Assembly (NCBI GenBank): GCA_016287245.1
Contig: JAEEWG010000025.1
Span: forward strand, 1 to 37,109
Source: Clostridia bacterium
GTDB taxonomy: Bacteria; Bacillota; Clostridia; Saccharofermentanales; Saccharofermentanaceae
Reading direction: 5' to 3'
Length of the DNA stretch: 37,109 bases
Shown here: positions 8,695 through 17,942 of the stretch, one piece after another
Layout: every line of letters begins with the position of its first letter
Numbering within the stretch: position 1 is the first letter of the stretch
The notes under the pieces: model-generated
Told to the model about the DNA's origin: nothing
What the model saw: only the letters and a program-made list of their open reading frames with translations
Database searches by the model: none
Made by a program: the position numbers and the translations under genes

Positions 8695-10630
8695 TCGTTT
8701 CCTCTTTTCCTTCTCTTTTCTTCGATTCCAGATAGACCAGAAGCACCGCGATATCCGCAGGAGATACGCCCGAGATACGGGACGCCTGTCCTAAGGACGA
8801 AGGCTTTCTCTGCGCAAGCTTGCTTCTTGCCTCGAGCCTCAACCCGGTGATCTGATCGTATGGGATATCCGGCGACAGTTTCTTGCTCTCGAGCGCCGCA
8901 AACTTACGGATGCGCTCCTCTTCAAGGGCCAGATATCCTTCGTATTTTATGTCGACTTCCACCGCGAAGATCACCGCGGCAGGAAGATCTTTTCTTCCTT
9001 CGTCCACGTCTTTTAAGTCCGCATAATGGATCTCCGGACGCCTGATGAGCTCGGCCAGAGAAGCACCGGACTGCGTGACCGTACTTCCGCAATTTCGAAG
9101 GACCTCGTGGAGTTTCTCACTCGGCGGCAGGAAGGTCGTGCGAAGGCGTGCCTTCTCCTCTTCGATCGCGGTTCGTTTCGCTTGAAAAGCACTGTAACGC
9201 TCTTCACTGATGAGGCCGATCCTCCTTCCGATCTCCGTCAGACGCATGTCTGCATTGTCCTGACGCAGGAAGATCCTGTATTCGGCACGGGAGGTCATCA
9301 TGCGGTAAGGTTCTTTCGTGCCCTTCGTGACCAGATCGTCGATCAGGACACCGATATAGGCCTGCGAACGGTCAAGGATCAGAGGATCCTTCCCGAGGAT
9401 CTTCCGCGCGGCATTGATGCCAGCCATAAGGCCCTGTGCGGCGGCTTCCTCATATCCGGAAGAACCGTTGATCTGTCCTGCGGTAAACAGCCCCTCAAGG
9501 CAGGTCGATTCCAGCGAAAGCTTCGCCGAAGTCGGATCGATGCAGTCGTATTCGATTGCATAGGCAGCGCGCTGGATATGTGCTTTATCGAGGCCCGGGA
9601 GCGAATGGACCATCTGTACCTGCACATCTTCCGGCAGACTGGTCGAAAATCCCTGCAGATAGAGCTCCTGCGTCTCCTCACCCATCGGCTCGACGAATAT
9701 CTGGTGACGGCTCTTATCCGGGAATCTCATGAATTTATCTTCGATCGACGGGCAGTATCTCGGGCCCGTTCCTTCGATCACGCCGCTGTAGAGCGGGGAT
9801 CTGTCCATATTCTCCGTAATGACCTTCCGGGTCTCTTCGGTCGTCCAGATGGAATAACACGGGATCTGATCCGGGCGCGGCGTAAAGCCGTTCATTTCAT
9901 TCCCATACGAAAACGGCGGCATATCCGGCTCTCCGGGCTGGATCTCCATAACGGAAGTATCGACAGTCCGGGCATTGACACGCACCGGTGTTCCTGTCTT
10001 AAAGCGCTGCATCGGGATGCCCGCCTCTCTCATACTCCGGGAAAGGCCTACTGAACGGGAAAGTCCGTCCGGACCGCTCTCGACGATCACTTCTCCACGG
10101 ATCGTTCTGGCTTCCATATAGGTGCCGGAGCAGATGACGACAGCTTTTACGTGATAGCAGGCGCCGGATCTCGTGCGGATGCCGTCGATCTGCTTTTCGC
10201 TGTTCCAGAAAAGCTCGACTGCTTCGCCCTGCACAAGCGAGATATTCTCTTCTTTTTCGATACGGGATTTCATCTTGCGGCTGTATGATGCGCGGTCCAT
10301 CTGCGCACGCGGGGAGAATACCGCCGGACCTTTGGACCGGTTCAGCATGCGGGTCTGGATCGCCGAAAGATCGGCCATTTCGCCCATAACGCCGCCCAGT
10401 GCATCGATCTCACGCACCAGCTGACCTTTTGCCGTGCCGCCGATGCTGGGGTTACAGGGAAGGTTGGCCAGCTGGTCGAGATGAAGTGTCAGAAGAAGTG
10501 TGGAAAGCCCCAGATGCGCGCAGGCGAAGGCCGCTTCGCAGCCGGCATGTCCGGCGCCGACGACAGCCACGTCAAAAGTACCTGCATCGTACCAGGATGC
10601 GTTTTCTTTCATCTGTTCCCAGTTACCCAT
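8687..10630 (-). CDS. mnmG: tRNA uridine 5-carboxymethylaminomethyl modification enzyme MnmG (GidA)
   Basis: FAD-dependent subunit that acts with MnmE to place (carboxymethyl)aminomethyl groups at C5 of wobble uridine 34 in tRNAs. It is 647 aa, close to the usual 620-640. The N-terminal dinucleotide-binding motif is VVGAGHAGCEAA (GxGxxG at 25-30). The family motifs PCNPSIGGTAKG, the PSIEDKFMRFPDK block and AGQINGSSGYEEAAAQG are all present. The C-terminal helical domain ends in ISGVSPADIAVLLVYLESKK. The start has GGGAG nearby, and only 9 bp separate it from mnmE, its functional partner. Confidence 0.97.
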   Translation of the reverse strand: MGNWEQMKENASWYDAGTFDVAVVGAGHAGCEAAFACAHLGLSTLLLTLHLDQLANLPCNPSIGGTAKGQLVREIDALGGVMGEMADLSAIQTRMLNRSKGPAVFSPRAQMDRASYSRKMKSRIEKEENISLVQGEAVELFWNSEKQIDGIRTRSGACYHVKAVVICSGTYMEARTIRGEVIVESGPDGLSRSVGLSRSMREAGIPMQRFKTGTPVRVNARTVDTSVMEIQPGEPDMPPFSYGNEMNGFTPRPDQIPCYSIWTTEETRKVITENMDRSPLYSGVIEGTGPRYCPSIEDKFMRFPDKSRHQIFVEPMGEETQELYLQGFSTSLPEDVQVQMVHSLPGLDKAHIQRAAYAIEYDCIDPTSAKLSLESTCLEGLFTAGQINGSSGYEEAAAQGLMAGINAARKILGKDPLILDRSQAYIGVLIDDLVTKGTKEPYRMMTSRAEYRIFLRQDNADMRLTEIGRRIGLISEERYSAFQAKRTAIEEEKARLRTTFLPPSEKLHEVLRNCGSTVTQSGASLAELIRRPEIHYADLKDVDEGRKDLPAAVIFAVEVDIKYEGYLALEEERIRKFAALESKKLSPDIPYDQITGLRLEARSKLAQRKPSSLGQASRISGVSPADIAVLLVYLESKKREGKEETNG

Positions 10631-10639
10631 GTATTCTCC

Positions 10640-12076
10640 CTATTTTCCCACACAGAAGCGTGAGAAGATCATATCAACCAGTGTATCGCTTACTGAATCT
10701 CCGGTGATCTCCCCGAGATCCTCAAGTGCTGTACGAAGGATCAGTGACGGAGCCTCCAGGCTTTCTCCCATCTTGCAGGAATCTATGCACTGATCCAGTT
10801 TTGAAAGCGCCGAACGGAGGCGTTCAAAATGGCGCTGATTCGTAAGAAGAACCCCCTGCGCCGTGGAAGATCCCAGGCTTTCGTAGGTCTTCTTCACATA
10901 TTCTTCTACCTTCTCGATCCCGTCGCCGTTTCGGGAAGAAATGCTGGCCACCAGATCCGGTTCCCGCAAGTTCTTTCTTTCACGGATCTTCGAAAGGATG
11001 CTCTCTTTTTTACCGCTGATCTCTTTTTCATCCGCGGTATCGGACTTACTGATCAGAAGACCGATCTTCGTATCCGAAGGAAGCGACATCACCTGATCGA
11101 TCATGTCCTCTTCAGAAGTTCTGTCCTGCTCTTCCCAGGAAACGAGCCACAGCACGATGTCTGCCTCAAGGATCGCTCCGGATGCACGGTCGACACCGAT
11201 CGCCTCGACGACATCTTCGGTCTTTCGGATCCCGGCTGTATCGATGATCTTCACCGGAATCCCGCCCATCGTGGTCTGTACCTCGAGCGTATCTCTCGTG
11301 GTGCCCGGCACATCAGTAACGATGGCACGGTCGTAGCCGCTCAGGCAGTTAAGCAGCGAGGATTTCCCGCTGTTCGGGATCCCGCAGATCACGATCTTCA
11401 TTCGCTCGGAAAGGATCCGTCCCTGACGGTAGGAATCCAGCAGGGCCGTCATGCGTTCCCTTGCCAGGATGAGTTTTTCAGTGTTTTTCGTAAGAGCGAT
11501 CTTCGCATCCTCATCATCGGGCTCATCGATCCACATCTCGAAGACTGCCATCGCCTCATAAAGCAGATCGCAGACCTGCCGGATCTTTTCGGAAAGAGAA
11601 CCGGAAAGCTGGGACTGAGCCGCACGAAGCGCCAGTTCCGAGTCTGCCGCGATCACGTCCATGACCGCTTCGGCCTGGGAAAGATCGATCTTCCCGGCAA
11701 GGAATGCTTTCTTCGTGAATTCCCCGGGCTCGGCCATGCGGGCGCCGTTTTCCAGTAAAACGCGAAGGATCTCCTGCCGCACGGTCAAACCGCCGTGACA
11801 GGAGATCTCTACGGATTCTTCACCTGTATAGGAATGGGGCGCGCAAAAGCGTGTCACCATGACTTCGTCCACTGTCTTTTCCGAAGAAGGATCGAAAAGG
11901 ATACCATAAGCAACTGTATATCCGGGCATGTCAGAAACGGTCCGGACGTCACCGTTGGCGCGACGGATGTGGAATACCTTATCGGCAACTGCGGCGGAAC
12001 CTTCCCCGGACATGCGGATCACTGCGATCCCACTGACTCCGGGCGGCGTAGCACATGCGCAATACGGCTTATCCAA
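10640..12076 (-). CDS. mnmE: tRNA modification GTPase MnmE (TrmE)
   Basis: GTPase partner of MnmG in wobble-uridine modification, 478 aa. The folate-binding N-domain begins with CACATPPGVSGIAVIRMSG. The inserted G domain has G1 GIPNSGKS (232-239), PGTTRD, G3 DTAG (279-282) and a G4 written SKSD (343-346) in place of the usual NKxD. The C-terminal FCVGK supplies the catalytic cysteine. The start codon is TTG at 12076, with GGGAGG 10 nt upstream; no ATG fits the conserved N-terminus. Confidence 0.96.
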   Translation of the reverse strand: MDKPYCACATPPGVSGIAVIRMSGEGSAAVADKVFHIRRANGDVRTVSDMPGYTVAYGILFDPSSEKTVDEVMVTRFCAPHSYTGEESVEISCHGGLTVRQEILRVLLENGARMAEPGEFTKKAFLAGKIDLSQAEAVMDVIAADSELALRAAQSQLSGSLSEKIRQVCDLLYEAMAVFEMWIDEPDDEDAKIALTKNTEKLILARERMTALLDSYRQGRILSERMKIVICGIPNSGKSSLLNCLSGYDRAIVTDVPGTTRDTLEVQTTMGGIPVKIIDTAGIRKTEDVVEAIGVDRASGAILEADIVLWLVSWEEQDRTSEEDMIDQVMSLPSDTKIGLLISKSDTADEKEISGKKESILSKIRERKNLREPDLVASISSRNGDGIEKVEEYVKKTYESLGSSTAQGVLLTNQRHFERLRSALSKLDQCIDSCKMGESLEAPSLILRTALEDLGEITGDSVSDTLVDMIFSRFCVGK

Positions 12077-12108
12077 CAGAAAATCGCCTCCCCTTGGAAA
12101 ACGGGTGA

Positions 12109-12807
12109 TCAGCCTTCCAGTGTCACTACGACTCTACGGTTCGGCTCTTCCCCTTCACTGTGTGTCGTAACGCCATTGACGCTCTGGAGTTCAGCGTGGA
12201 TGATCCTGCGCTCTGCCGGATTCATCGGCTCCAGTGCATACTGGCGCTTGTTGCGGAGTACCTGATTGGCTGCCTTGTGCGCCATGTTGATCAGGACTTC
12301 TTCTCTGTGCTTTCTGTATCCGCCGATGTCGAGGATGACACGAAGTCTGTCCTCACTGTGGCGGTTAGCTACCAGGTTGGTAAGGTAAGCGATGGAATCC
12401 AGTGTCTCACCGTGACGACCGATCGCTGCGCCGCAATCCTGTCCGTTTACAGTAATGTGGATCACATCGTCCTCACGATAGGAATCCAGCTTGCCGTGGA
12501 TGCCGATGCCGGAGAGTACTTCTGCGACAAAAGAAACGGCTGCGTCTTCTGCTTCACTGGCTTCGTCACCTTCGAAAGACTCGTCGTCGCCGTAGTATAC
12601 GTCGCCATCGTCTTCGTCGTCTGTAACTTCCTCATCTACATCCGCAGTAACGCGAACTGTAGCTTCTTTCTTTCCGAGTCCAAGGAATCCCTTATCTTCT
12701 TCGAGAATCTCTACTTTAGCTTCTTCTTTCGAAACGCCGAGTTCCGAAAGTGCAAGTTCGATTGCTTCCTCTACCGTTTTGGCGGTCTTGGTCACTGTCT
12801 TTTCCAT
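12109..12807 (-). CDS. jag: Jag / KhpB RNA-binding protein (SpoIIIJ-associated)
   Basis: Cytoplasmic RNA-binding protein encoded with YidC; in streptococci KhpB works with KhpA in cell-elongation control. It is 232 aa: a Jag N-domain (about 8-55, with the conserved KGFLGLGKKEA), an acidic linker (57-90), a KH domain with IGRHGETL (129-136), and a C-terminal R3H domain with Arg200-xxx-His204. The ATG at 12807 is chosen because the Jag domain begins there and AAGGAGG lies about 12 nt upstream; the open frame before it overlaps yidC. Confidence 0.93.
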   Translation of the reverse strand: MEKTVTKTAKTVEEAIELALSELGVSKEEAKVEILEEDKGFLGLGKKEATVRVTADVDEEVTDDEDDGDVYYGDDESFEGDEASEAEDAAVSFVAEVLSGIGIHGKLDSYREDDVIHITVNGQDCGAAIGRHGETLDSIAYLTNLVANRHSEDRLRVILDIGGYRKHREEVLINMAHKAANQVLRNKRQYALEPMNPAERRIIHAELQSVNGVTTHSEGEEPNRRVVVTLEG

Positions 12808-12850
12808 AGCCTGCCTATACCTCCTTGCCGTCCGCGTCTTTGCGAACGTA

Positions 12851-13894
12851 TTATTTTTTCTTCTTTTTACCGGAACCGGCTGTCTCAGTAGCAAGCTGCG
12901 CCTTCTTCTTAAAGGCCAGTCTCTTCTGCTCTTCCAGTTCCTTCTTCTTCTCCTCGAAAGGCTTATTGAACATGTAATATGTCAGCACCTGCTGGATGAT
13001 ACCCATAATGTTACCAATGATCCAGTAGAAACCGAATGCCGCCGGCATCATGAAAGTCGTGATAAGCATTACCGCCGGCATAAAGATGTTCATGATCTTC
13101 GCGGTACGCTTCGTCGGGTCGTCCGGCTTGTTGTTGGCCGGATTCATCTTTGCTCTTTTTCTTTCTTCCTTATTCTTCTTCGCTTCCGGTTTCATCGCAG
13201 ACATCATGATGTTCTGCACGACCGTCGTCAGCAAGACGAGAATAGGGATGATCAGAAGCGGAAGATAGATCGACGGATTCTTCGCGATCTGGTTCGGGAG
13301 CCATTGCGGTGTTCTGCTTAAGTCAAGACCCAGGAATTTCATATCCGGGATCTGCTGAAGCTTGATCAGACCGCTGCCGATCGCATCGCTCATCGCCTTA
13401 CCATCGTTATGCAGACGATTGATCAAGGTGATATTATCGTTCACAACGCCACTCATGCCGAGAAGATCTCCCAGTGCGGAGATATTGCTTCTGCTTACGC
13501 CCATGACATACTGCAGCGGCATACGGACAATATAGTAAGTCGGGAAAAGGAACAGAACAGGAAGGAACGGAACAATACATCCGGAAAGCGGAGAAACACC
13601 ATTTTCCGTAAAGAGCTTCTGGAGCTCCTCGTTCTGCTTCTGCTTATCGTCAGGATATTTTCTTCTGATCTCAGCCTGCTTGTCATTCAGCGCCTGCTGC
13701 TTCATCATCGCTTTAGCAGAACGGACATTGAGCGGCACGAGCAGACCACGGACGATGATCGTAAGGAAGATGATCGCCAGTCCGAAATTTCCAAAAAACT
13801 CGTAAAGAAGGCTGGTCAGCCAGCCGAGGATCGTAGCGCCCGGTCCGACAAGGATATCCATAAGTCCCAGCCGGACGATAAAGTGTAACTGCAT
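12851..13894 (-). CDS. yidC: membrane protein insertase YidC/OxaI
   Basis: Inserts and folds membrane proteins, alone or with SecYEG. It is 347 aa with five predicted membrane segments. The hydrophilic-groove arginine is visible in IIFLTIIVRGLLVPLN. The first cytoplasmic hairpin (AMMKQQALNDKQAEIRRKY onward) and a Lys-rich C-terminal tail, a ribosome-contact feature, are present. No lipobox cysteine is visible at the N-terminus, unlike Bacillus SpoIIIJ. The start at 13894 has AGGAG 6 nt upstream. It lies between yidD and jag, the standard order. Confidence 0.96.
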   Translation of the reverse strand: MQLHFIVRLGLMDILVGPGATILGWLTSLLYEFFGNFGLAIIFLTIIVRGLLVPLNVRSAKAMMKQQALNDKQAEIRRKYPDDKQKQNEELQKLFTENGVSPLSGCIVPFLPVLFLFPTYYIVRMPLQYVMGVSRSNISALGDLLGMSGVVNDNITLINRLHNDGKAMSDAIGSGLIKLQQIPDMKFLGLDLSRTPQWLPNQIAKNPSIYLPLLIIPILVLLTTVVQNIMMSAMKPEAKKNKEERKRAKMNPANNKPDDPTKRTAKIMNIFMPAVMLITTFMMPAAFGFYWIIGNIMGIIQQVLTYYMFNKPFEEKKKELEEQKRLAFKKKAQLATETAGSGKKKKK

Positions 13895-13914
13895 TGTTTA
13901 CTCCTAGTACTCTT

Positions 13915-14124
13915 TTACTTTAGCGGATCATATCCGCCCTTGCTGAAAGGATTGCAGCGCAGGATCCGCCACATGCCCTTCAAGGAGCCCTTAAGGAAAC
14001 CATATTTCTCGATCGCTTCCAGTGTATACTGCGAACATGTCGGCGTGAACCGGCAGTGCCCGATGTGGTCGGGGCCATGCGAGTTCTGATAGAACCGGAT
14101 CAGTTTGATCGCCAGTTTCTTCAT
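13915..14124 (-). CDS. yidD: membrane protein insertion efficiency factor YidD
   Basis: A 69-aa protein of the YidD (DUF37/haemolytic) family, which helps YidC-dependent insertion at the inner membrane face. The family signature is clear: [11 protein letters not shown] near the N-terminus, [15 protein letters not shown], and [13 protein letters not shown] at the end. The three cysteines of the family core are kept. A GGAG site lies 7-8 nt before the ATG. It sits between rnpA and yidC, the near-universal order. Confidence 0.96.
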   Translation of the reverse strand: MKKLAIKLIRFYQNSHGPDHIGHCRFTPTCSQYTLEAIEKYGFLKGSLKGMWRILRCNPFSKGGYDPLK

Positions 14125-14136
14125 CTCTCATCTCCG

Positions 14137-14517
14137 TCAGGAAAGAAGATTCAGCTTCGCCAGATGTCTTCCCATTTCTTTTTCCACTTCCTGATAGGTA
14201 GGAAGTTCCGTCCTCGCCTTCATCAGGAAAATGATGTCATAGCCTGTCTGAACATTAGGTTCGTATACTGAAAATGCCGCTCTCAGCAGCCTTTTTGCGC
14301 GGTTTCTGGCCACCGCCGTCCTGCGGCCATGCCCATTCGTAAAACCGACACGAAGGATATCGACGGGGATCGGTGTCTGATTATGTTTAAGATTCGGACT
14401 TCTCTGGAAACAATGTACGCTCAGGTATTTCCCTGTCGCAAAACTTCCCCTCTTATACACACGGGAAAACTCATAATTCCATCGCAAAGTCTGCGTCGTC
14501 TTCAACATGACATCCAA
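14137..14517 (-). CDS. rnpA: ribonuclease P protein component
   Basis: Small basic protein that binds RnpB RNA and aids pre-tRNA 5' processing. It is 126 aa, with the family core VGFTNGHGRRTAVARNRAKR containing the RNR signature, and an N-terminal aromatic groove FSRVYKRGSFATGKYL. ATG 14517 is favoured by CGGAG 7 nt upstream; an in-frame ATG three codons on is the alternative. A predicted attenuator precedes it. Confidence 0.95.
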   Translation of the reverse strand: MDVMLKTTQTLRWNYEFSRVYKRGSFATGKYLSVHCFQRSPNLKHNQTPIPVDILRVGFTNGHGRRTAVARNRAKRLLRAAFSVYEPNVQTGYDIIFLMKARTELPTYQEVEKEMGRHLAKLNLLS

Positions 14518-14535
14518 TCACTCCGGTTTCCTTAT

Positions 14536-14559
14536 AAAAAAGGACCACGTGGGTGATCC
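14536..14559 (-). terminator. intrinsic terminator/attenuator between rpmH and rnpA
   Basis: Read on the minus strand, GGATCAC CCAC GTGGTCC forms a 7-bp stem (one T-G wobble) with a 4-nt loop, followed at once by six Ts. It lies directly after the rpmH stop and 18 bp before rnpA. It could set the L34-to-RNase P protein ratio by partial termination. Only the structure is seen; leakiness is inferred from the lack of an obvious rnpA promoter. Confidence 0.7.
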
Positions 14560-14694
14560 TTATACGGTAAGACTCTTTCTTCCCTTAAGTCTTCTTCTCT
14601 TCAGTACATCACGGCCGGATGCTGTCTGCATTCTAGCGCGGAAACCATGTACTTTGGATCTCTGCCTCTTCTTCGGCTGATATGTCATCTTCAT
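14560..14694 (-). CDS. rpmH: 50S ribosomal protein L34
   Basis: A 44-aa very basic protein of the large subunit. The family sequence is unmistakable: [19 protein letters not shown], then [22 protein letters not shown] 14694 is preceded by GGAGG; an in-frame ATG at 14688 is the other common L34 start. First gene of the operon, with its own promoter. Confidence 0.97.
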   Translation of the reverse strand: MKMTYQPKKRQRSKVHGFRARMQTASGRDVLKRRRLKGRKSLTV

Positions 14695-14763
14695 ATGGAT
14701 CTACCTCCAATAATTAGTTTCTTCTACCTTTTTTCACGAATAATCGATACGAATAGCGATAGA

Positions 14764-14792
14764 ATTATACTAGGTGTCAAGCATAAAGTCAA
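14764..14792 (-). promoter_or_regulatory. rpmH operon promoter
   Basis: On the minus strand, -35 TTGACT (14792-14787), 17 bp, then a perfect -10 TATAAT (14769-14764), about 70 nt before rpmH. A second TTGACA lies within the spacer. No DnaA boxes are seen in this gap. Confidence 0.8.
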
Positions 14793-14802
14793 GATTCCCG
14801 CA

Positions 14803-14846
14803 GAAAAAGGCTCCCCTTCGTTTTCTGGTTCGAAGAGGAGCTCCTG
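14803..14846 (-). terminator. terminator of the BspA-like gene
   Basis: On the minus strand, AGGAGCTCCTCTTCG pairs imperfectly with CGAAGGGGAGCCT across a loop and is followed by TTTTTCT. It lies 34 bp past the LRR gene stop and just before the rpmH promoter, separating the two units. Confidence 0.65.
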
Positions 14847-14879
14847 TGCCATTTAGTTTGTTTCTTCGGAGAGTTTATT

Positions 14880-17509
14880 TCAGATTGCTCTTCCGTAGGT
14901 ATACTTGGCCGTCTGACCGACGATCATCTTCCCGCTTCCGTCCTTAAAGTACGGGAATACCCAGTAATAGTTATACTGTGTCTTTGATGCTGTCTTATCC
15001 GTGAAGGTAGTTCCCTTCGTCGTCATGCCGACATAACCATATGGTTTCCCATCGACGATACCGTATACGAGATAACCCTCAGCACCAGATACAGGATTCC
15101 AGGTAAGTTTCACACCTCCGGTAACGGAAGATGCCTTAAGGCCTGTGATCGCTGTCAGGATCCCTTTCGCATAGACATATGTTTCCGTATTACGGGGAAC
15201 CATATTCCCCAAAACGTCCTTAATAAATGGGAATACCCAGTAGAAGTTATAGTCATCGTAGAGAGCTTTGGTGTCAGTAAACGTCGTTCCTTGCGTCGTC
15301 ATGCCCACATAGCCGTACTTTCCGTTTTTCTGACCGTAGACCAAATATCCTTCGGCTCCGGAACTTGCCGTCCAGGTAAGGGTTACTCTTCCTTTTCCAG
15401 CCGGGACCGCCTTCAGATTCGTCACCTCAGCAGGTGGAGTGATCTTCTCCCAGACTGCATAGAGAACCGTATCTTCAGTTACTGTAATCTTCTCTCCAGG
15501 AGCAAACTGAGCGGTAGTAGCATTCTTTGTTTTCGACCAGCCGACAAATTCACAACGCGCTTTTAACGGCCCATTGAATTCAGTATAAATTTCATAATTA
15601 TTCATCCGAATGGGAATATACCAGAACTCCTTTATCGCGTATGGCTCGAGGTCAGATGCCGGCTCAGAGAGATAGACAGCATCGTCTTCCGCTTCTCTAT
15701 ATTCCACAGTATGGATCGTAGTATATGGGATCCAAACAAGATAATCCGTGTCTGGATGCTCCCACATCTGATCTTTCGGGTAGTATACCTTCAGGAAATA
15801 CTTATTATTCTTCACTTTGAATCCTGTTGCGGTTAATGTGCCTGCGCCACCCTCCAATACAATACTTGAAACTGTATTATCTGGTGTAACTGCGGCTGGA
15901 GGGGTAAAGCAATTTAGATCAAGCGAAATAACACTCGCGGGGATTGTTATTGTATTCAGTTTCTTACAAAAACCGAAAGCTCGAGACCCAATCTTTGTAA
16001 TCCCATTGGGAATAAAAACCGACGCCAAATTATCACATGAAATAAACATATCACTGGCAATTTCTCGCATCTCCGAAGAAAGCGAGACACTTTGCAAAGA
16101 TTTGCAATTTTCAAAAACACGAGTTTCCATGGTTGTGACACTATTGGGCAATTCTATATGCTGCAACGGTGTTGTACTAAATGCACGCTCCTCAATTTTG
16201 GTCAATTTACAATTTTCAGCAAACTCAACTTCAGTTAGTCCACTTTGCAAAAATGTTCGTCTCTTAATTGTTTCCACATTCGCCGGTATTGAAATAGATG
16301 TTAACAACTTGCAGTTAACAAATGCATCTTCTCCTATTACTGTCACATTATCCGGAATCGAAATATCCGACAATCGAGAACAACCGTTAAAAGCACTATC
16401 ACCAATACTGGTAAGTCTTTCAGGCAGGATGATCGATTTCAAAGACCAGCAACCATTAAAGGCACCTTCATCTATCCGCTTCAAAGAAGTCTGCGAAGTT
16501 AAAGTAATCTCCTCCAAAGAACTGCACCCGGAGAAAGCGTACTTAAAGATTATTGAAGTGGATTGAGGCATTCTTACTTTTGTTATAGACGTGCAATTTG
16601 CAAAAGCATAATCGTGTATATATATCGTTCCGTCAGATAAATATACTGACTCTAAAAAAAACAATTATAAAAAGCATAACTTGCTATGTTTAACACTTCC
16701 GGAATGATTAACTCCCCCTCTAAAGAAGAACAATTATAAAATGCAGAATTAGAAATCTCTCTTAATGTAGAAGGAAAAGTAACACTCTTCAAAGATGTGC
16801 AATTACAAAATGCATTAGGACCAATTTGCTTAAGGCCTTCCGAGAGATTCACAGGTTCAAGATTGCTGCAAGAATTAAAGGCTGAAGTACCTATGTAATA
16901 TACAGTAGAAGGTATATCTATTCTTTTCAAGGATGAACAGTTATAAAATGCAGTTGTACCAATTTGCTCAAGGCCTTCCGAGAGATTCACTGTTACAAGA
17001 GCAGTGCAAGAAGAAAATGTGGACTCTTTAAGTTGTTTCACCCCCGAAGGGATCGAAACGGATGTAAGTTTCGCACATTCAGTAAAAGCATGATCCCCAA
17101 GAGTTATCAGATCCTTCGGCAAGGAAACAGATTTCAAACTGGAACAGGTATAAAAAGCATTTCTGCCGATGACCGTGACGCTTTGCGGAATAGAAATACT
17201 TTCCAATACTGAACACTTCCAAAAACTACTGCTGCCAATACTCGTGATACCATTCGCAATAACCGCCTTTTTTATCGTTGAGCTGTGCTCATTCCATGGC
17301 GGAAGATCGTTGATTGTATAATCCGCCATTTCTCCTGAACCGCTGATGTTTAATAAACCATCGCTATTTAACGACCAGGAGACCGATTCGCCACATGTGC
17401 CCGACGCCACCGTTGTTGCCGCTGCGCTGACTTTTCCGGTGGGAACTAAGCAGAATAGCACGATCAGCAATCCTATGATTGATGTAATCATCCATAATAC
17501 TTTTTTCAT
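14880..17509 (-). pseudogene. BspA-like leucine-rich-repeat surface protein, frame interrupted at a T8 run
   Basis: Two frames make one protein: 17509-16652 (285 aa) and 16664-14880 (about 590 aa). The first has a signal peptide (MKKVLWMITSIIGLLIVLFC then a VSAAA cleavage region) and LRR_5 repeats of the type SIPSGV..I...AF..C..L. The second continues the repeats, then has an InlB-B/Flg_new-like segment (CEFVGWSKTKNA) and two fibronectin-III-like modules with YVGMTT and YYWVFPY motifs, ending YGRAI. They meet at eight Ts on the minus strand: TGT TTT TTT TAG stops the first frame, and a -1 shift gives TTT TTA GAG and keeps the repeat in register. Phase variation, frameshifting, a decayed gene or a sequencing error are all possible. 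BspA proteins are cell-surface adhesins; that role here is inference. Confidence 0.8.
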
Positions 17510-17541
17510 CCTACCTTCTCCTTTCTCATCCTGTAAACGTA

Positions 17542-17871
17542 TTAAATTGCACGCCCAACCAGCTCTTCTGACGGCAATCCGGGGATGATCTGATTATTCT
17601 CGATATAGTATGCAAACACCCAGTAATGGTTTTCTATTACTGAAGAAGCAGATGTATCTGTAAACATAGGATCGACAAGCAACTGCGTCATTCCTATATA
17701 TCCATAAGGCTGACCATTCGAGTATCCGTAGATCAAATATCCATCAGCCTCTGGGTTAGCATTCCAGGCAAGCGTGAGACATTCATTATTTCCATCAGCG
17801 ATAACATATACAGAGAAAACGGAAACGGTTAAAACAACAGCTATCAACGAAAGGATACGACAATTCTTCAT
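17542..17871 (-). CDS. small secreted protein with one FN3-like module
   Basis: A 109-aa protein with an N-terminal signal peptide (MKNCRILSLIAVVLTVSVFS). Its body is one copy of the module found twice at the end of the neighbouring LRR protein: LTLAWNANPEADGYLIYG, PYGYIGMT, FTD, HYWVFAYY, and a terminal VGRAI. The ATG at 17871 has GGGAGG just upstream; an earlier in-frame ATG at 17901 would place the promoter-proximal sequence in the protein. It is 32 bp ahead of the LRR gene and probably cotranscribed. Function unknown; no cell-wall sorting motif is visible. Confidence 0.75.
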   Translation of the reverse strand: MKNCRILSLIAVVLTVSVFSVYVIADGNNECLTLAWNANPEADGYLIYGYSNGQPYGYIGMTQLLVDPMFTDTSASSVIENHYWVFAYYIENNQIIPGLPSEELVGRAI

Positions 17872-17912
17872 AGGATACCTCCCCCTACTACATAACCCCA
17901 AACCTTAAAATC

Positions 17913-17942
17913 ATTATATTGCCGTAGAGCAATTCCGTGCAA
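17913..17942 (-). promoter_or_regulatory. promoter of the secreted FN3 / LRR operon
   Basis: On the minus strand, -35 TTGCAC (17942-17937), 18 bp, then a perfect -10 TATAAT (17918-17913), about 42 nt before the small secreted gene. Beyond it, 17943-18187 is AT-rich and holds no gene I can support. Confidence 0.7.

Noticed and set aside
14695..14880. Replication origin with DnaA boxes next to rpmH
   Set aside because: The gap holds only a promoter and a terminator; no TTATCCACA-like boxes were seen.
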